DNA of 64,000 nt from Chloroflexota bacterium (GTDB lineage Bacteria > Chloroflexota > Anaerolineae > Anaerolineales > Villigracilaceae): the NCBI GenBank assembly GCA_016213105.1, contig JACRBN010000002.1:62001-126000 (forward strand), given 5' to 3'. The first letter of the stretch is position 1. The number at the start of each line of letters is the position of its first letter. Of the stretch, positions 24,198-33,968 are shown piece after piece. The notes under the pieces were generated by a model. It saw only the letters and a list, made by a program, of their open reading frames with translations, was not told the DNA's origin and searched no databases. The position numbers were made by a program, and so were the translations under genes.

Positions 24198-27100
24198 CTA
24201 TTCTCCGGGAGCGTTTGTGATGGGCAGGGTGACGGTGAACAGGCTTCCCTGGCCGGGCCTGCTTTCGAGCTTGATCTGTCCGCCCATGAGTTCGACAAGT
24301 TGTTTGGTGATGGCAAGGCCCAACCCTGAACCGCGGTTTTCACGGGTGATCGAGTTGCTGACCTGGCGGAACGGTTCGAATATGTTCTGCTGTTCATTTG
24401 CGGGAATGCCCACGCCGGTATCGCGCACTTCGATGGCCCATTGCGCAGGCACGGGCCGCCTTATGCTGACACTGACTTCACCGTTTTCTGTAAATTTGAT
24501 GGCGTTCCCTGTCAGGTTGATGATGACCTGCTGCAGGCGGCTGACGTCGCCGTATAGTTCACCGGGCAGATCGGGCGAAATCTCGAAGCTGTACCCAATT
24601 CCTTTTTTGGCTGCCAGCACGGCCATGGATGTCCTGATCTTTTCGAGCAGGTCGGCGGGATTGAAGTATTCGTTGTTCAGGCTGAGGGACTTGGATTCGA
24701 TTTGCGCTTCATCCAGCAGGTCGTTGACGAGGCCGGTCAGATAGTTGGTGCTTTCGATGATGTTCTTGACGGCGTCGAGTTGCTTTTCGGTGAGCGAACC
24801 GAACGCCTGGTATTCGAGCAGTTCGGCGTACCCCAAAATTCCGCCCAGGGGGGTGCGGAGTTCGTGGCTGACCCTGGAGAGCAATTGACTCTTGAAGCGG
24901 CTGGCGTCCAGGGCCTGGTCGCGCGAGATGGACAGGGCTTCCTGCGCCTGTTTGAGTTGGGTGATGTTGCGGGCCACCGCCTGGAAACCAACGATTTGGT
25001 CGTCTTCCATGATGAGCTGCACGTTTTGTCCGACCCACACGATCTCTCCCTGCATGGTTACGGCGGGGAATTCGAAATAGGTGTTTTTTGTCTTGCTGAT
25101 GTATTGATGATCGTAGACACGCTTTAATTTCTGGCGGAATTCGGGTATGGTCAGTTCGAGGAAATGCTTGCCCAGCACCTCTTCCTCCCTGGCGAAGCCC
25201 ATCAATCTCAAAGCGGACGGATTGGCGTAGGTGAAATTTCCACCCGCGTCGGCGCGGTAGATGATGTCGCTGGCGTTTTCCACGATCTGGCGGAAACGAA
25301 TTTCACTCTCCAGCAGGAGGATCTCGGTGCGTTTACGCTCGCTGATCTCCTTCATGGCCGAGTCGAACAGGCTGGCATTGTCCAACACCAGCGCGACGAG
25401 ACGGGCGAACAGGATGCCCGTTTCGATCTGCTCGGGGGTGAACGTGTAATCGGGCATGGAGCGCCCCAGGGCGAGAATGCCCAGGCAGCGATCCCCCGCC
25501 ATGACGGGGAAGTCGGCGACAGCGTGCAAGGCTGTTGGGTCATACACGTTACGCCTGTGTTCCCAGGTCGAATAATCGTCGAGAACGACAGGCTGGTGGG
25601 TGTCGAATGCCTGCCAGGAAAGTCTGGCCTCGGCGCGTGTGACGCGGTCACCCTTCAGGTTGGGCTGGTTGGCTGTAAAGGCTTCCACGATCAGATTCCC
25701 GTCCCGTTCGAGCATCAACTCGCTGAAAGGCGCATCCAGCAGAATCGCGGAGCGGTCCACGATGACCTGCAGCAGGTCGTTGAGTTCACGGCGGTTGAGC
25801 AGGTCGAGTGTGATCTGATGCAAAATGGAAAGGTAGTCGTTCTGTTTTTGGAGCTGGTCCTGCAGGATCTTTTGCTCGGTAATATCCTGCTTGATCTCCA
25901 CGAAGTTGATCACTTCGCCGTCGGGATTGATCACCGGGGCGATGGTGGCCGATTCCCAGAACAGGGAGCCGTCCTTGCGGTGATTTTGGAATTCGCCATG
26001 CCAGATCCGGCTTGCATTGACGGTCAGCCACCATTCATCCTGTCTGAAATCGGGTGTGGTGCCGAATCCGTTCATCAGGGCAATCGGGGATTTGCCGATG
26101 GCTTCTTCGGGGGAATAGCCAGTCACCTGGCTAAATTTCGGGTTGACGTATTCGATCAGGCCGTTCCTGTCCATCACGATGACGGTATTGCCGCTCTGCT
26201 CCACCGCCCGCGAAAGCTTGCGCAGTTGCTCGTCGGCCAGACGGCGCGCAGTAATGTCCTCCTTGATGGCGACGTAATTGGTGATGACTCCATCCTGATC
26301 CTGGACGGGCGCAATGGTGGCGGATTCCCAATACAGGGAGCCATCCTTGCGTTTGTTGAGGAACTCGCCCGTCCAGATGTTTCCATTGCCAATGGTCTTC
26401 CATAAGATTTCATAATATTCGCGGGATTGCCTGCCCGATTTCAGCATGCGCTGGTTGTTCCCGAGGGCCTCGGCAATGGAATATCCCGTGGACTGTTCGA
26501 ACCTGGGATTGACATATTCGATGGTGCCTTGCGTGTCCGTGATGACGATCGTGTTGCCGCTTTGTTCGATGGCGCGATAGTACTTGCGCATTTGCCGGCT
26601 GATGGTGACGGCCTGATCGCGCGCCTCGGCCAGATCGTGGGTGCGTTCCTCCACGCGCTGTTCGAGCAGGTCGCGTTCCTGTTGCAGCAGGTTATGCGCC
26701 TGGGTTTCCTTCTGCCAGGCATTGTTCAAGTTTTCCAGCAGAATGACCACCGAGGCCAGCACTGCCGAGGCGCAGGCGGTAAACACCAGCAGGCTGCTTA
26801 ACCCGGCCAGCAGGGTGGCAGGCGAGGAAATTCCATTTTCCATCGCGCTTACGAAGGGGACGAAATATTTCGAGCCGATCAGCACGGCAAATGTGCCCAG
26901 TGTGGCAACGCCCAGCACCAGGGCGTGGAGCGCGCCGCGCCGCGCCGTCAGGACTGCCGAGACGACGGCAAATGTCATAAAGAAGGTGAAGCTCTCCACC
27001 GAAAAGCCGAAGTTCAGCAGTTCCACAACCGCAAGACAATAGACCAGGGAAAGGAAAGCCCCAACACGTGATTCGTATTTGACTCTGCGCGCCAGCCCCA

Positions 27101-28466
27101 GGGCCCAGAGCAGGGCAAGGATCCCCAGGAACAGGAGGAAGGGCGTGACGGCATGGGTCAGCATGTTCACACCGGTGAGTAACAACCCAAAGATGCCCAC
27201 TGTGGCCGCAAGTCTTAGGATGACCGTGAAGAGGCGCTCGCGCGTCTGATACCAGTAGGGGTTGATGTTGTCGGGAATGTCCAGGTCTGTTTTGAGGGGC
27301 ACGTTGTAGTAATCGAACACTACATCGCGGAACGATCTGTGTTTTGTGGTTTCCCTGTCGGGTGGAAGGTTCTCCCCGGGGGGCAGCGCCCGGGCGGCAT
27401 CGGAGGACGGCGCAAAGCGCGGCTGGGGCAGTCCTTCATCATTTATTGCGCGCAGCAGGATGACCCGTCCGACCAATTGGCCCTGTTGATCCTGCAAGGG
27501 GGACAGGCGCACTTCATAGTGCCGTTGCGCCGCGCCCTCCCCGATGGCGATTTCATCCTTGGCGTCGACCACGTTGCGGAAGCGTTCCACCAGATGCGGC
27601 CAGGGCTGGAAGATATCCGCCGCAGGTTTGCCGATGGCGTCCGCCGCCAGGACGCCGATCATGCGCGCGGCGGCGCTGTTGATGTCGACGATGTTCGCGC
27701 GGACGTCGAGCACGATCATGCCCTCGCGCATCGAATCGATCACGCTGTCGCGCGCCAGGGGCGTGATGTCCACCAGGCGAAAGCCGAAGACCGCCCAGGC
27801 CACCGCAGCCACGGAAACGGTGAATGCAAACGGGGTCAAATCCAGATATGGAATGGGACTGTTCCCGGTAAGAAAGAGCACATTTCCGACCCACGGGGCA
27901 AGGACCGCGATCAGCATGGCGGCGATCTGTCCACGGTACATTCCCTTGCGAAGAAAAAGAACGCGGATAAGAAAGAACGCGCCGACCAGGAGGCTGATAT
28001 AGGAATAAGCCAGATGCACAGTAAACCAGGGCCCATGCGATATAACCTCAAGCGCAGAAAAATCACCCTGGCTGGCAATGCGATATTCACTCCAGACCAG
28101 ACCATGCCAGCGGGTGGTCCATGCAAGCAGAACTGTAATGGATGGGATCAGCGCGGTCAGAGCCAGAAAACGGCGCGAAATGACCTGTTCCTGCCCACTA
28201 TATACGATTGAAAATATCAACCAACTGTACGGCACAAAGGCAATGCCGATATATTCCAGCACCCCGAAAAAATATTTTGTCTCAAGGCCTATCCCCATAA
28301 CCTCCAATAAATAACTGACGATCCATTCGAAAACAAAGACCGCCAGCACAAACAACGCCAGCGCGCCATTCGCAGAACGGCGCATCCAGGTGTAGACGGC
28401 TACAACAGCTGAGACGATTGCGACGGCAATGAGGGGTAAAACGTATGAGGAATAGGCAAAACTCAT
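24198..28466 (-). CDS. Multi-sensor histidine kinase (7TM, PAS, second membrane domain, PAS-PAS-GAF-PAS, HisKA, HATPase)
   Basis: 1422 residues. Order: N-terminal 7TM sensor region (1-about 235), a PAS domain (about 240-350), a linker rich in Pro and charged residues, a second block of about six membrane segments (about 410-580), a coiled coil (about 590-630), two similar PAS domains with NKRKDGSLYWESATIAPV and NHRKDGSLFWESATIAPV, a GAF domain (about 910-1060), another PAS, then HisKA with SHELRTPLGGILGYAELLE and HATPase with N box NLTGNAIKF, DTGVGIP and GSGLGLAI. It autophosphorylates on the His of SHELRTP and should feed the two receivers that follow. Two separate membrane sensor modules in one kinase is unusual. 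The minus-strand region before the ATG contains TATAAT. Confidence 0.9.
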   Translation of the reverse strand: MSFAYSSYVLPLIAVAIVSAVVAVYTWMRRSANGALALFVLAVFVFEWIVSYLLEVMGIGLETKYFFGVLEYIGIAFVPYSWLIFSIVYSGQEQVISRRFLALTALIPSITVLLAWTTRWHGLVWSEYRIASQGDFSALEVISHGPWFTVHLAYSYISLLVGAFFLIRVLFLRKGMYRGQIAAMLIAVLAPWVGNVLFLTGNSPIPYLDLTPFAFTVSVAAVAWAVFGFRLVDITPLARDSVIDSMREGMIVLDVRANIVDINSAAARMIGVLAADAIGKPAADIFQPWPHLVERFRNVVDAKDEIAIGEGAAQRHYEVRLSPLQDQQGQLVGRVILLRAINDEGLPQPRFAPSSDAARALPPGENLPPDRETTKHRSFRDVVFDYYNVPLKTDLDIPDNINPYWYQTRERLFTVILRLAATVGIFGLLLTGVNMLTHAVTPFLLFLGILALLWALGLARRVKYESRVGAFLSLVYCLAVVELLNFGFSVESFTFFMTFAVVSAVLTARRGALHALVLGVATLGTFAVLIGSKYFVPFVSAMENGISSPATLLAGLSSLLVFTACASAVLASVVILLENLNNAWQKETQAHNLLQQERDLLEQRVEERTHDLAEARDQAVTISRQMRKYYRAIEQSGNTIVITDTQGTIEYVNPRFEQSTGYSIAEALGNNQRMLKSGRQSREYYEILWKTIGNGNIWTGEFLNKRKDGSLYWESATIAPVQDQDGVITNYVAIKEDITARRLADEQLRKLSRAVEQSGNTVIVMDRNGLIEYVNPKFSQVTGYSPEEAIGKSPIALMNGFGTTPDFRQDEWWLTVNASRIWHGEFQNHRKDGSLFWESATIAPVINPDGEVINFVEIKQDITEQKILQDQLQKQNDYLSILHQITLDLLNRRELNDLLQVIVDRSAILLDAPFSELMLERDGNLIVEAFTANQPNLKGDRVTRAEARLSWQAFDTHQPVVLDDYSTWEHRRNVYDPTALHAVADFPVMAGDRCLGILALGRSMPDYTFTPEQIETGILFARLVALVLDNASLFDSAMKEISERKRTEILLLESEIRFRQIVENASDIIYRADAGGNFTYANPSALRLMGFAREEEVLGKHFLELTIPEFRQKLKRVYDHQYISKTKNTYFEFPAVTMQGEIVWVGQNVQLIMEDDQIVGFQAVARNITQLKQAQEALSISRDQALDASRFKSQLLSRVSHELRTPLGGILGYAELLEYQAFGSLTEKQLDAVKNIIESTNYLTGLVNDLLDEAQIESKSLSLNNEYFNPADLLEKIRTSMAVLAAKKGIGYSFEISPDLPGELYGDVSRLQQVIINLTGNAIKFTENGEVSVSIRRPVPAQWAIEVRDTGVGIPANEQQNIFEPFRQVSNSITRENRGSGLGLAITKQLVELMGGQIKLESRPGQGSLFTVTLPITNAPGE

Positions 28467-28494
28467 CGGCGGGTCCTTGAGATCGGGTGGGCAA

Positions 28495-28500
28495 ATTATA
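28495..28500 (-). promoter_or_regulatory. Possible -10 element of the multi-sensor kinase operon
   Basis: TATAAT on the minus strand, 29 bases before the kinase ATG (28466). No good -35 hexamer is found at 16-18 bases; TTGCAA lies 22 bases upstream. Confidence 0.35.
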
Positions 28501-28540
28501 TAGCAAACTGCTGATTCTATCGTTGCAAAGCTATAACCCC

Positions 28541-28574
28541 AAAAAACAAAAAGCCTCTTCCACGGGAGAGGCTT
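28541..28574 (-). terminator. Rho-independent terminator after the NarL-type regulator
   Basis: Read on the minus strand: AAGCCTCT (28574-28567), loop CCCGTGGA, AGAGGCTT (28558-28551), then TTTGTTTTTT. It lies 18 bases past the stop of the 28592-29221 gene. Confidence 0.88.
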
Positions 28575-28591
28575 GAAGTGTCGGGCGCGTT

Positions 28592-29221
28592 CTAAACCAG
28601 TTTTTTCTGCAAAGCCATCGTCACCGCGGCCACGCGGTTGTCCACGCCCAGTTTCATCAGGATGTTGCTGATGTGATACTTGACCGTCGAGAGGCTGACC
28701 ACCAGTCGTTCGGCGATCTCGGCGTTGTTCAGGCCGTCGACCATCAGCTTGAGTACATCGCGTTCGCGCTCGGTCAGGACTTCGGTCTCCTGGGCCTGCT
28801 GGCTGGCGCGGACGAGGGCCTGGGCCGCCTCGGGCGAGAGCGTCATCCTCCCGTCCCTGGCCGATTTGATGGCCGCCGCCAGTTCGCGCGCGGTGACGTT
28901 CTTCATCAGGTAGCCGACCGCCCCCGCCTTGAGCGCGCTCTGCACCAGTTCATCCTCCTGGAAGCTGGTCAGGGCGATGATCTGGATGCCGGGATTTTGT
29001 TTCTTGATCGCCATTGTGGCGGCCACGCCGTCCATGACGGGCATCATCAAGTCCATCAGGATCACGTCTGGCTTGAGGGCGTTGGCGCGGACGATGGCCT
29101 GCTCGCCGTTCTCGGCCTCGCCGACCAGCTCCAGGTCGGGGTTGACGCTCAGGAAGGCGCTCAATCCCGAGCGTACCACGGCGTGATCGTCCACGAGCAT
29201 GATGCGGATTTTGTTGTCCAT
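28592..29221 (-). CDS. NarL/FixJ-type response regulator
   Basis: 209 residues. Receiver domain with MLVDDHAVVRSGL and phosphoacceptor in VILMDLMMPVMDG (about residue 56), LTSFQED, and MKNVTAREL. C-terminal LuxR-type HTH (about 145-205) with LTERERDVLKLMVDGLNNAEIAERL and STVKYHISNILMKLGVDNR. It starts 34 bases after the stop of the beta-propeller kinase gene, with AGGAG before the ATG, and is its cognate regulator. It binds DNA as a phosphorylation-dependent dimer. Targets are unknown. Confidence 0.95.
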   Translation of the reverse strand: MDNKIRIMLVDDHAVVRSGLSAFLSVNPDLELVGEAENGEQAIVRANALKPDVILMDLMMPVMDGVAATMAIKKQNPGIQIIALTSFQEDELVQSALKAGAVGYLMKNVTARELAAAIKSARDGRMTLSPEAAQALVRASQQAQETEVLTERERDVLKLMVDGLNNAEIAERLVVSLSTVKYHISNILMKLGVDNRVAAVTMALQKKLV

Positions 29222-29255
29222 GAAATTCTCCTGTAGGGCGGGATATTATCCCGTC

Positions 29256-32200
29256 TTACGACCAAACGACTGATATCTGCGTGCCCTCGCCAGGTTCGCT
29301 GTAGATGCTGAATTTTGCGCCGATGGCTTCGGCGCGCTCGCGCATGATCTTGACGCCCAGGTGGTCGGCCGTCACCGTGGACGGGTCGAAGCCCGAGCCG
29401 TCGTCTGCCACGGTCAGGCGCACGGTTTCGCCCAACCGCAGGGTGACCACGGCCTGGCTGGCTTTGGCGTGCTTGAACACGTTGTTCAGGGCCTCCTGCG
29501 CGATGCGATACAACCCGACCTGCACGTCGGCGGGCAGCTTGCGCTCGCCTTCCGCGCTGAGTTGGATGTGGATGCGGGCGCGGCCTGCCAGCGCTTCGGT
29601 CAATTGACGCAGCAGGGTCGGCAGCGGCACCTCGACCAGCGCGTTGGGACGCAGTTCCACCAGCAGGGTGCGCATCTCGGCCAGCGCGCCGCGCGTGAGC
29701 TGGCGCACTTCCTCCAGACGGCGGAGCCCCTCGTCGGGGTTCATCGCCCACAGGTCGGGCAGCACGTCCGCGATCAGGGTGGTGGAGAAGAGCGTCTGCG
29801 TCACGGCATCGTGCAGGTCGCGCGCCAGGCGGGTGCGCTCGGCGGTCACGGCGTCCTGGGCGGCCTTTTCGCGCAGGCGTTCGTTGGCCAGGTTCAATTC
29901 CTCGGTGCGTTCGGTGATGCGCTGTTCGAGCAGGCGGCGGTGTTCGGCCTCCTGGGCGGCCAGCCGTTCGGCGGCGCGCTTTTCCTCGCTGATGTCTTCG
30001 ATCATGCCGATGATGTAGAGCGGCCTGCCATCCGCGCCGCGCACGGCCGAGAAGTTGACGCGGCCCCAGAAGACGCTTCCATCCTTGCGGATGTAGCGCT
30101 TCTCGACCGTGTACTGGTCGCGCTGGCCTTCGACGAGTTCGGCAAACAATTCCCGGTCGATGAAGCGGTCTTCCTCGACGGCCAGCAGGGATGGATTAAG
30201 CGTGGACATCTCCTCGGAGGAATAGCCGGTCAGGCGCGCGGCCGTCTGGTTGATCTGCGTGATGCGCCGGTCGAGCGTCATCACGGCCACGCCGACGGCG
30301 GCGTTGTCGAACATCGAGCGGAAACGCGCCTCGGACTCGCGCAGTTCCTCGGATTTGCGTTTCTGCCCGTCGATATCCTCGGTCATGGTCAGCACGTATT
30401 TGGGCTTTCCGTCCGCCTCGCGCACGACCGATGTGGTGATGCGCACCCAGAAGATGTGACCATCCTTGTGGACGTAACGCTTTTCGATCTGGTACACGTC
30501 CAGTTTGTTTTCGATGACTGCCAGGCGTTCCTTTTCGCCGATGCTTGCGTCGGGCGGATAGGTCAGATCGGCGCCGCTCATGTGGGCCGATTCTTCGCGG
30601 CTGTAGCCGGTCATCTTGATGAAGGCGTCGTTGATGGCGATGGGGCGGCGGTCGAGCCCGATCAGGGCGATGCCCATGGCGGCGTGCTCGAACATGGCCT
30701 TGAAGCGCGCCTCTGATTCGCGCAGTTCGGCCTCGACGCGTTTCTGGTCATCCACCATTTGCTGGAGGCGGGCGTTCTGCTCACGCACCGCGCGGAAGCG
30801 CCATTGCGATCCCGCCACGACGAGCAGGATCAGCCCCAGAACCGAACTGATCTGGAACGGACGCGTCTGCCAGAAGGGCGGGATGACCGTCAACTTGAGG
30901 GATGCGCCTGCTTCGTTCCAGACCCCGTCGCTGTTGGCGGCCCGCACGTGGAAAGCGTACTCGCCGCCCGGCAGGTTGGTGTAGCTGGCGTAGTTGCGTA
31001 TGCCCGCCTGAACCCAGTCCTTGTCGAAGCCTTCGAGTTTGTAGGCATATTGATTTTTGCCTGGGGCCTGGAAGTCGAGCGCGGCGAACTCGAACGAGAT
31101 GAAGTTCTGATCGTAGCTCAGGCGGATGGGAGTCTCGCCATCAGGATCGAATTCATGCGGCGTGTTGAACACGGAGAAATCGGTGATGACGATGTTGGGG
31201 GCGGGGGCATTGTCGCGCAGGGTCAGCGGGTCGAAGACGCTGAATCCGCTCACGCCGCCGACATACAGCTCGCCCGTGCTGGGGCTGGCGAACCAGGCGT
31301 TCGAGTTGAACTCGTTGCCCTGCAGGCCGTCGCTTTTGTCGTAAATGCGGAAGGTTTCCGTGCGCGGGTCGAGTTTGGCCAGGCCGTTATTGGTGGTCAG
31401 CCACAGGTAGCCGTCCGCGTCTTCGAGGATGCCCAGGATGGTGGCATTGCGCAGTCCGTCCTTCTCGGTGTAGGCCTTGAACCTGCCCGTCTGTGGATCG
31501 TAACGGTTGAGTCCGCCCTGGGTGCCGAACCACATCAGCCCGTCGGCAGTTTGGTGGATGGCCCAGACGCTGTTCTCGCTCAGCGAGTTGGCATCCGCGG
31601 GATCATTCGTCAGCGTGGAGAAAGCCGCTTTGGCGGGATCCAGGCTGGCGGCGTCGGACAGGTCGAGGCGCGAGACGCCGCCGCCCCAGGTGCCGATCCA
31701 CAAGGCCTGATCCTGAACGAGGATGTACACCGCGGGGGCGCTCATCGGGTAGTTGACGAATTCGGACGTGCGCGAGTCGAGCCGCGACAGCCCCGACATG
31801 CTGGCGGCCCACAGCCGTCCCTCGGCGTCGCGGGTGATGCTCGTGACCTGGTCATCGAGCAGGCTGTTGGGGCGCGCGGGATCGTGGCGGTAGCGGGTGA
31901 AGGTGTCGGTGTATGGGTCGAAATGATTCAGGCCGCCGCCGAGGGTGCCGATCCACAACATGCCATTGGCATCGCCGTACAGCGACATGACCAGGTCGCT
32001 GGAGAGACTGTTCTCGTCCCGGCCATCGTTGTGGTAATGGCGGAAACTGCCGCTGGCGGGGTTGAAGCGCGCCAGGCCGCTTTCCCAGGTGCCGACCCAC
32101 AGGGCGCCGTCGCTGGTCTCGGCAAATGCGCCGACGTGATTGCTTTGCAGGCTGTTCGGGCGGGATGGGTCAACCTGGTAGGTGCGGAATTGCAGGGTGT

Positions 32201-33290
32201 CGAGGTTGAATTTGTTAATGCCCGTGTTGAGGGTGCCGATCCAGACCACGCCCGCGCGGTCCTGCAAAATGCTGAAGGTATTGTCGTTCGAGAGGCTCCC
32301 GACATTGGCGGGGTCGTGGCGGATGCCGTCGAAGCGGCCAGGCCGGCTTGCATCCATGCGCCAGACGCCGCTCGACCAGGAGGTGGCCCACAGCGCGCCA
32401 TCGCGGTCGAGCAGCAGGTCAGTGAAGTTGTTGTCGGTGATCTGGTTGTTGAAGGTGAGGCCGCTTTCGTAATGACTGCACGCGCCCGTCGCGGGATCGT
32501 AATTGTCGATGCCGCCGCCCGGGATGGCGTATCCGCCAAAGGCGATCCACAGCCGGCCCTGCGGGGTGGGGAGGATGTCGGAGATGTTGGGGGAACGCAG
32601 GCATTGGCCCGTGGTTTGGAGGTGTTCGGCCTTCCCTGTGCGCGGGTCGAAGCGGTTCAGCCCGTTCCCTTCCGTGCCATACGCGCCCGTGCCGATCCAC
32701 AGTGTGCCATCCTCAGTGGGCAGGATGACCGAGATGGCGTCGCTGCCCAGGGTGGATGCATCGGCGGGGTCGTGGCGGAAGTGGGTGAACTCGCCCGTCT
32801 GTGGGTCGAAGTGGGTCAAGCCGCCGAGGGTGCCGACCCATAATCCGCCTTCGGCGTCGGGCGCGATGGCCGTCACTGTCGCCGAGGCTGGCTCGTCATC
32901 GGGCAGGTAGTGGCTGAATTTGCCCGTGCGCGGATCATAGCGATCCAGCCCGCCGCCCCAGGTGCCGATCCACAGGATGCCGTCGGCGTCCTCGTAGAGT
33001 TCGATGACCCCGTTGAAGCCAAGCGTATCGGGATTTTCGGGGTCGTGCTTGAACTGGGTGATGCGATAGCCGTCGTAACGATTCAACCCATCCTGTGTGC
33101 CGATCCACAGGTAGCCCTGGCGGTCTTGCAACAGCGCCAGGCCTGCATTTTGCGAGAGACCATCGTCCACGGTGAGATGCTCGAAGCGCAGGCTGGTGCC
33201 TGGATAAAACGCTGCGCCCGCTTCCTTTGCGGCCGCGGGTTGGACGAGGAGCAGCGGGATCAATAGCAGAATGAAAAGGACACGACGCAT
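29256..33290 (-). CDS. Beta-propeller sensor histidine kinase (Reg_prop, Y_Y_Y, PAS-PAS, HisKA_3)
   Basis: 1344 residues. Signal peptide (MRRVLFILLLIPLLLVQPAA), then about fourteen propeller repeats of the type LWIGTWGGGLDRYDPRTGKF with PxSL linkers (about 35-700). A Y_Y_Y domain follows (about 735-830, YKLEGFDKDWVQAG and GGEYAFHVRAAN), then one membrane helix (about 840-858), coiled coil, two PAS domains with PAC motifs, HisKA_3 with ERTRLARDLHDAVTQTLFS (phospho-His in LHD) and a HATPase ending GEGTQISVV. The large periplasmic or extracytoplasmic propeller resembles sensors that respond to polysaccharides in Bacteroidota hybrid systems. Here the output is a separate NarL-type regulator (28592). 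Confidence 0.93.
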   Translation of the reverse strand: MRRVLFILLLIPLLLVQPAAAKEAGAAFYPGTSLRFEHLTVDDGLSQNAGLALLQDRQGYLWIGTQDGLNRYDGYRITQFKHDPENPDTLGFNGVIELYEDADGILWIGTWGGGLDRYDPRTGKFSHYLPDDEPASATVTAIAPDAEGGLWVGTLGGLTHFDPQTGEFTHFRHDPADASTLGSDAISVILPTEDGTLWIGTGAYGTEGNGLNRFDPRTGKAEHLQTTGQCLRSPNISDILPTPQGRLWIAFGGYAIPGGGIDNYDPATGACSHYESGLTFNNQITDNNFTDLLLDRDGALWATSWSSGVWRMDASRPGRFDGIRHDPANVGSLSNDNTFSILQDRAGVVWIGTLNTGINKFNLDTLQFRTYQVDPSRPNSLQSNHVGAFAETSDGALWVGTWESGLARFNPASGSFRHYHNDGRDENSLSSDLVMSLYGDANGMLWIGTLGGGLNHFDPYTDTFTRYRHDPARPNSLLDDQVTSITRDAEGRLWAASMSGLSRLDSRTSEFVNYPMSAPAVYILVQDQALWIGTWGGGVSRLDLSDAASLDPAKAAFSTLTNDPADANSLSENSVWAIHQTADGLMWFGTQGGLNRYDPQTGRFKAYTEKDGLRNATILGILEDADGYLWLTTNNGLAKLDPRTETFRIYDKSDGLQGNEFNSNAWFASPSTGELYVGGVSGFSVFDPLTLRDNAPAPNIVITDFSVFNTPHEFDPDGETPIRLSYDQNFISFEFAALDFQAPGKNQYAYKLEGFDKDWVQAGIRNYASYTNLPGGEYAFHVRAANSDGVWNEAGASLKLTVIPPFWQTRPFQISSVLGLILLVVAGSQWRFRAVREQNARLQQMVDDQKRVEAELRESEARFKAMFEHAAMGIALIGLDRRPIAINDAFIKMTGYSREESAHMSGADLTYPPDASIGEKERLAVIENKLDVYQIEKRYVHKDGHIFWVRITTSVVREADGKPKYVLTMTEDIDGQKRKSEELRESEARFRSMFDNAAVGVAVMTLDRRITQINQTAARLTGYSSEEMSTLNPSLLAVEEDRFIDRELFAELVEGQRDQYTVEKRYIRKDGSVFWGRVNFSAVRGADGRPLYIIGMIEDISEEKRAAERLAAQEAEHRRLLEQRITERTEELNLANERLREKAAQDAVTAERTRLARDLHDAVTQTLFSTTLIADVLPDLWAMNPDEGLRRLEEVRQLTRGALAEMRTLLVELRPNALVEVPLPTLLRQLTEALAGRARIHIQLSAEGERKLPADVQVGLYRIAQEALNNVFKHAKASQAVVTLRLGETVRLTVADDGSGFDPSTVTADHLGVKIMRERAEAIGAKFSIYSEPGEGTQISVVWS

Positions 33291-33318
33291 AAAGTTCCTA
33301 GGGATTCATTTTAATTTC

Positions 33319-33383
33319 ATCACGGAGATCACGGAGGTTTGTAAAAGTTTTTCTCTGTGACCTCCGTGTGCTTTGTGGTGATT
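33319..33383. repeat. CACGGAG palindromic intergenic repeat
   Basis: ATCACGGAGATCACGGAGGT on one side and ACCTCCGTGTGCTTTGTGGTGAT on the other, around a T-rich centre. Related words (CCACGGAGACACGG and GCACAGAGG) occur in-frame in aroE at 17427-17471. It lies upstream of the beta-propeller kinase gene. Confidence 0.7.
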
Positions 33384-33433
33384 TTTTAATCAGCAGTTCC
33401 AGGAGGGAAGTCGAAGGCAGGCAAACTCATCCT

Positions 33434-33958
33434 CTACCTGCCCGGGTTTTCCATGGCGTACTGATAATAGGAGTTTCCGTAGCGTTCGATCGTGGCTGCA
33501 TTGTGCATGCCGACCCGTTCGGCCACACGCTGAGAGGCGGCATTCCCCACGCGGATCAGGCTGACCAGCGCAGGCAGGCCCAGTTCGCGGAAGGCGTACT
33601 CGCGCACGGCGCAGGCGGCTTCGGTGGCGTAGCCCTGGTGCCAGGCGTCGCTGCGGAAATCATAACCCAGTTCGGCGATGTGCCTGTCGTCCAGTTCCAT
33701 TTCTTCCAGGCCGCAGTCGCCGATTAATTTTCCGTCGGCTTTGCGGATGACGGAGAAGAGACCGTAGCCAAATTCTTCCTGATGGTTCAGGTTGCGTTGC
33801 AGCCAGCCCTGCATCTGGTCGGGCGTGAAAGGTCCGATGCCGAAGCAAGCCATCACCTTCGGGTCGGTGAAAATTTCGAACAGCGCGGAAAAGTCATCGG
33901 CCTGCATGGGGCGCAGAATCAGGCGTTGGGTTTCGAGAATGGTGGGGGCGGTTGGCAT
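33434..33958 (-). CDS. GNAT N-acetyltransferase (RimJ/RimL type)
   Basis: 174 residues from ATG 33958 (MPTAPTILET). An upstream in-frame ATG at 33994 would overlap the preceding gene. Motifs: ETQRLILRPMQADDF at the N-terminus, DCGLEEMELDDRHIAELGY, and the acetyl-CoA loop HQGYATEAACAVREYAF, then NAASQRVAERVGM. This is the Acetyltransf_3 group that acetylates ribosomal proteins, amines or drugs; the substrate is unknown. It is the last gene of a minus-strand run of five, 10 bases after the previous stop. Confidence 0.88.
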   Translation of the reverse strand: MPTAPTILETQRLILRPMQADDFSALFEIFTDPKVMACFGIGPFTPDQMQGWLQRNLNHQEEFGYGLFSVIRKADGKLIGDCGLEEMELDDRHIAELGYDFRSDAWHQGYATEAACAVREYAFRELGLPALVSLIRVGNAASQRVAERVGMHNAATIERYGNSYYQYAMENPGR

Positions 33959-33968
33959 GTTCACTACT

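Noticed and set aside
30759-32843. 694-codon plus-strand open frame opposite the beta-propeller kinase
   Set aside because: Shadow of repeated propeller codons; no recognisable domain, and the minus-strand kinase is complete.
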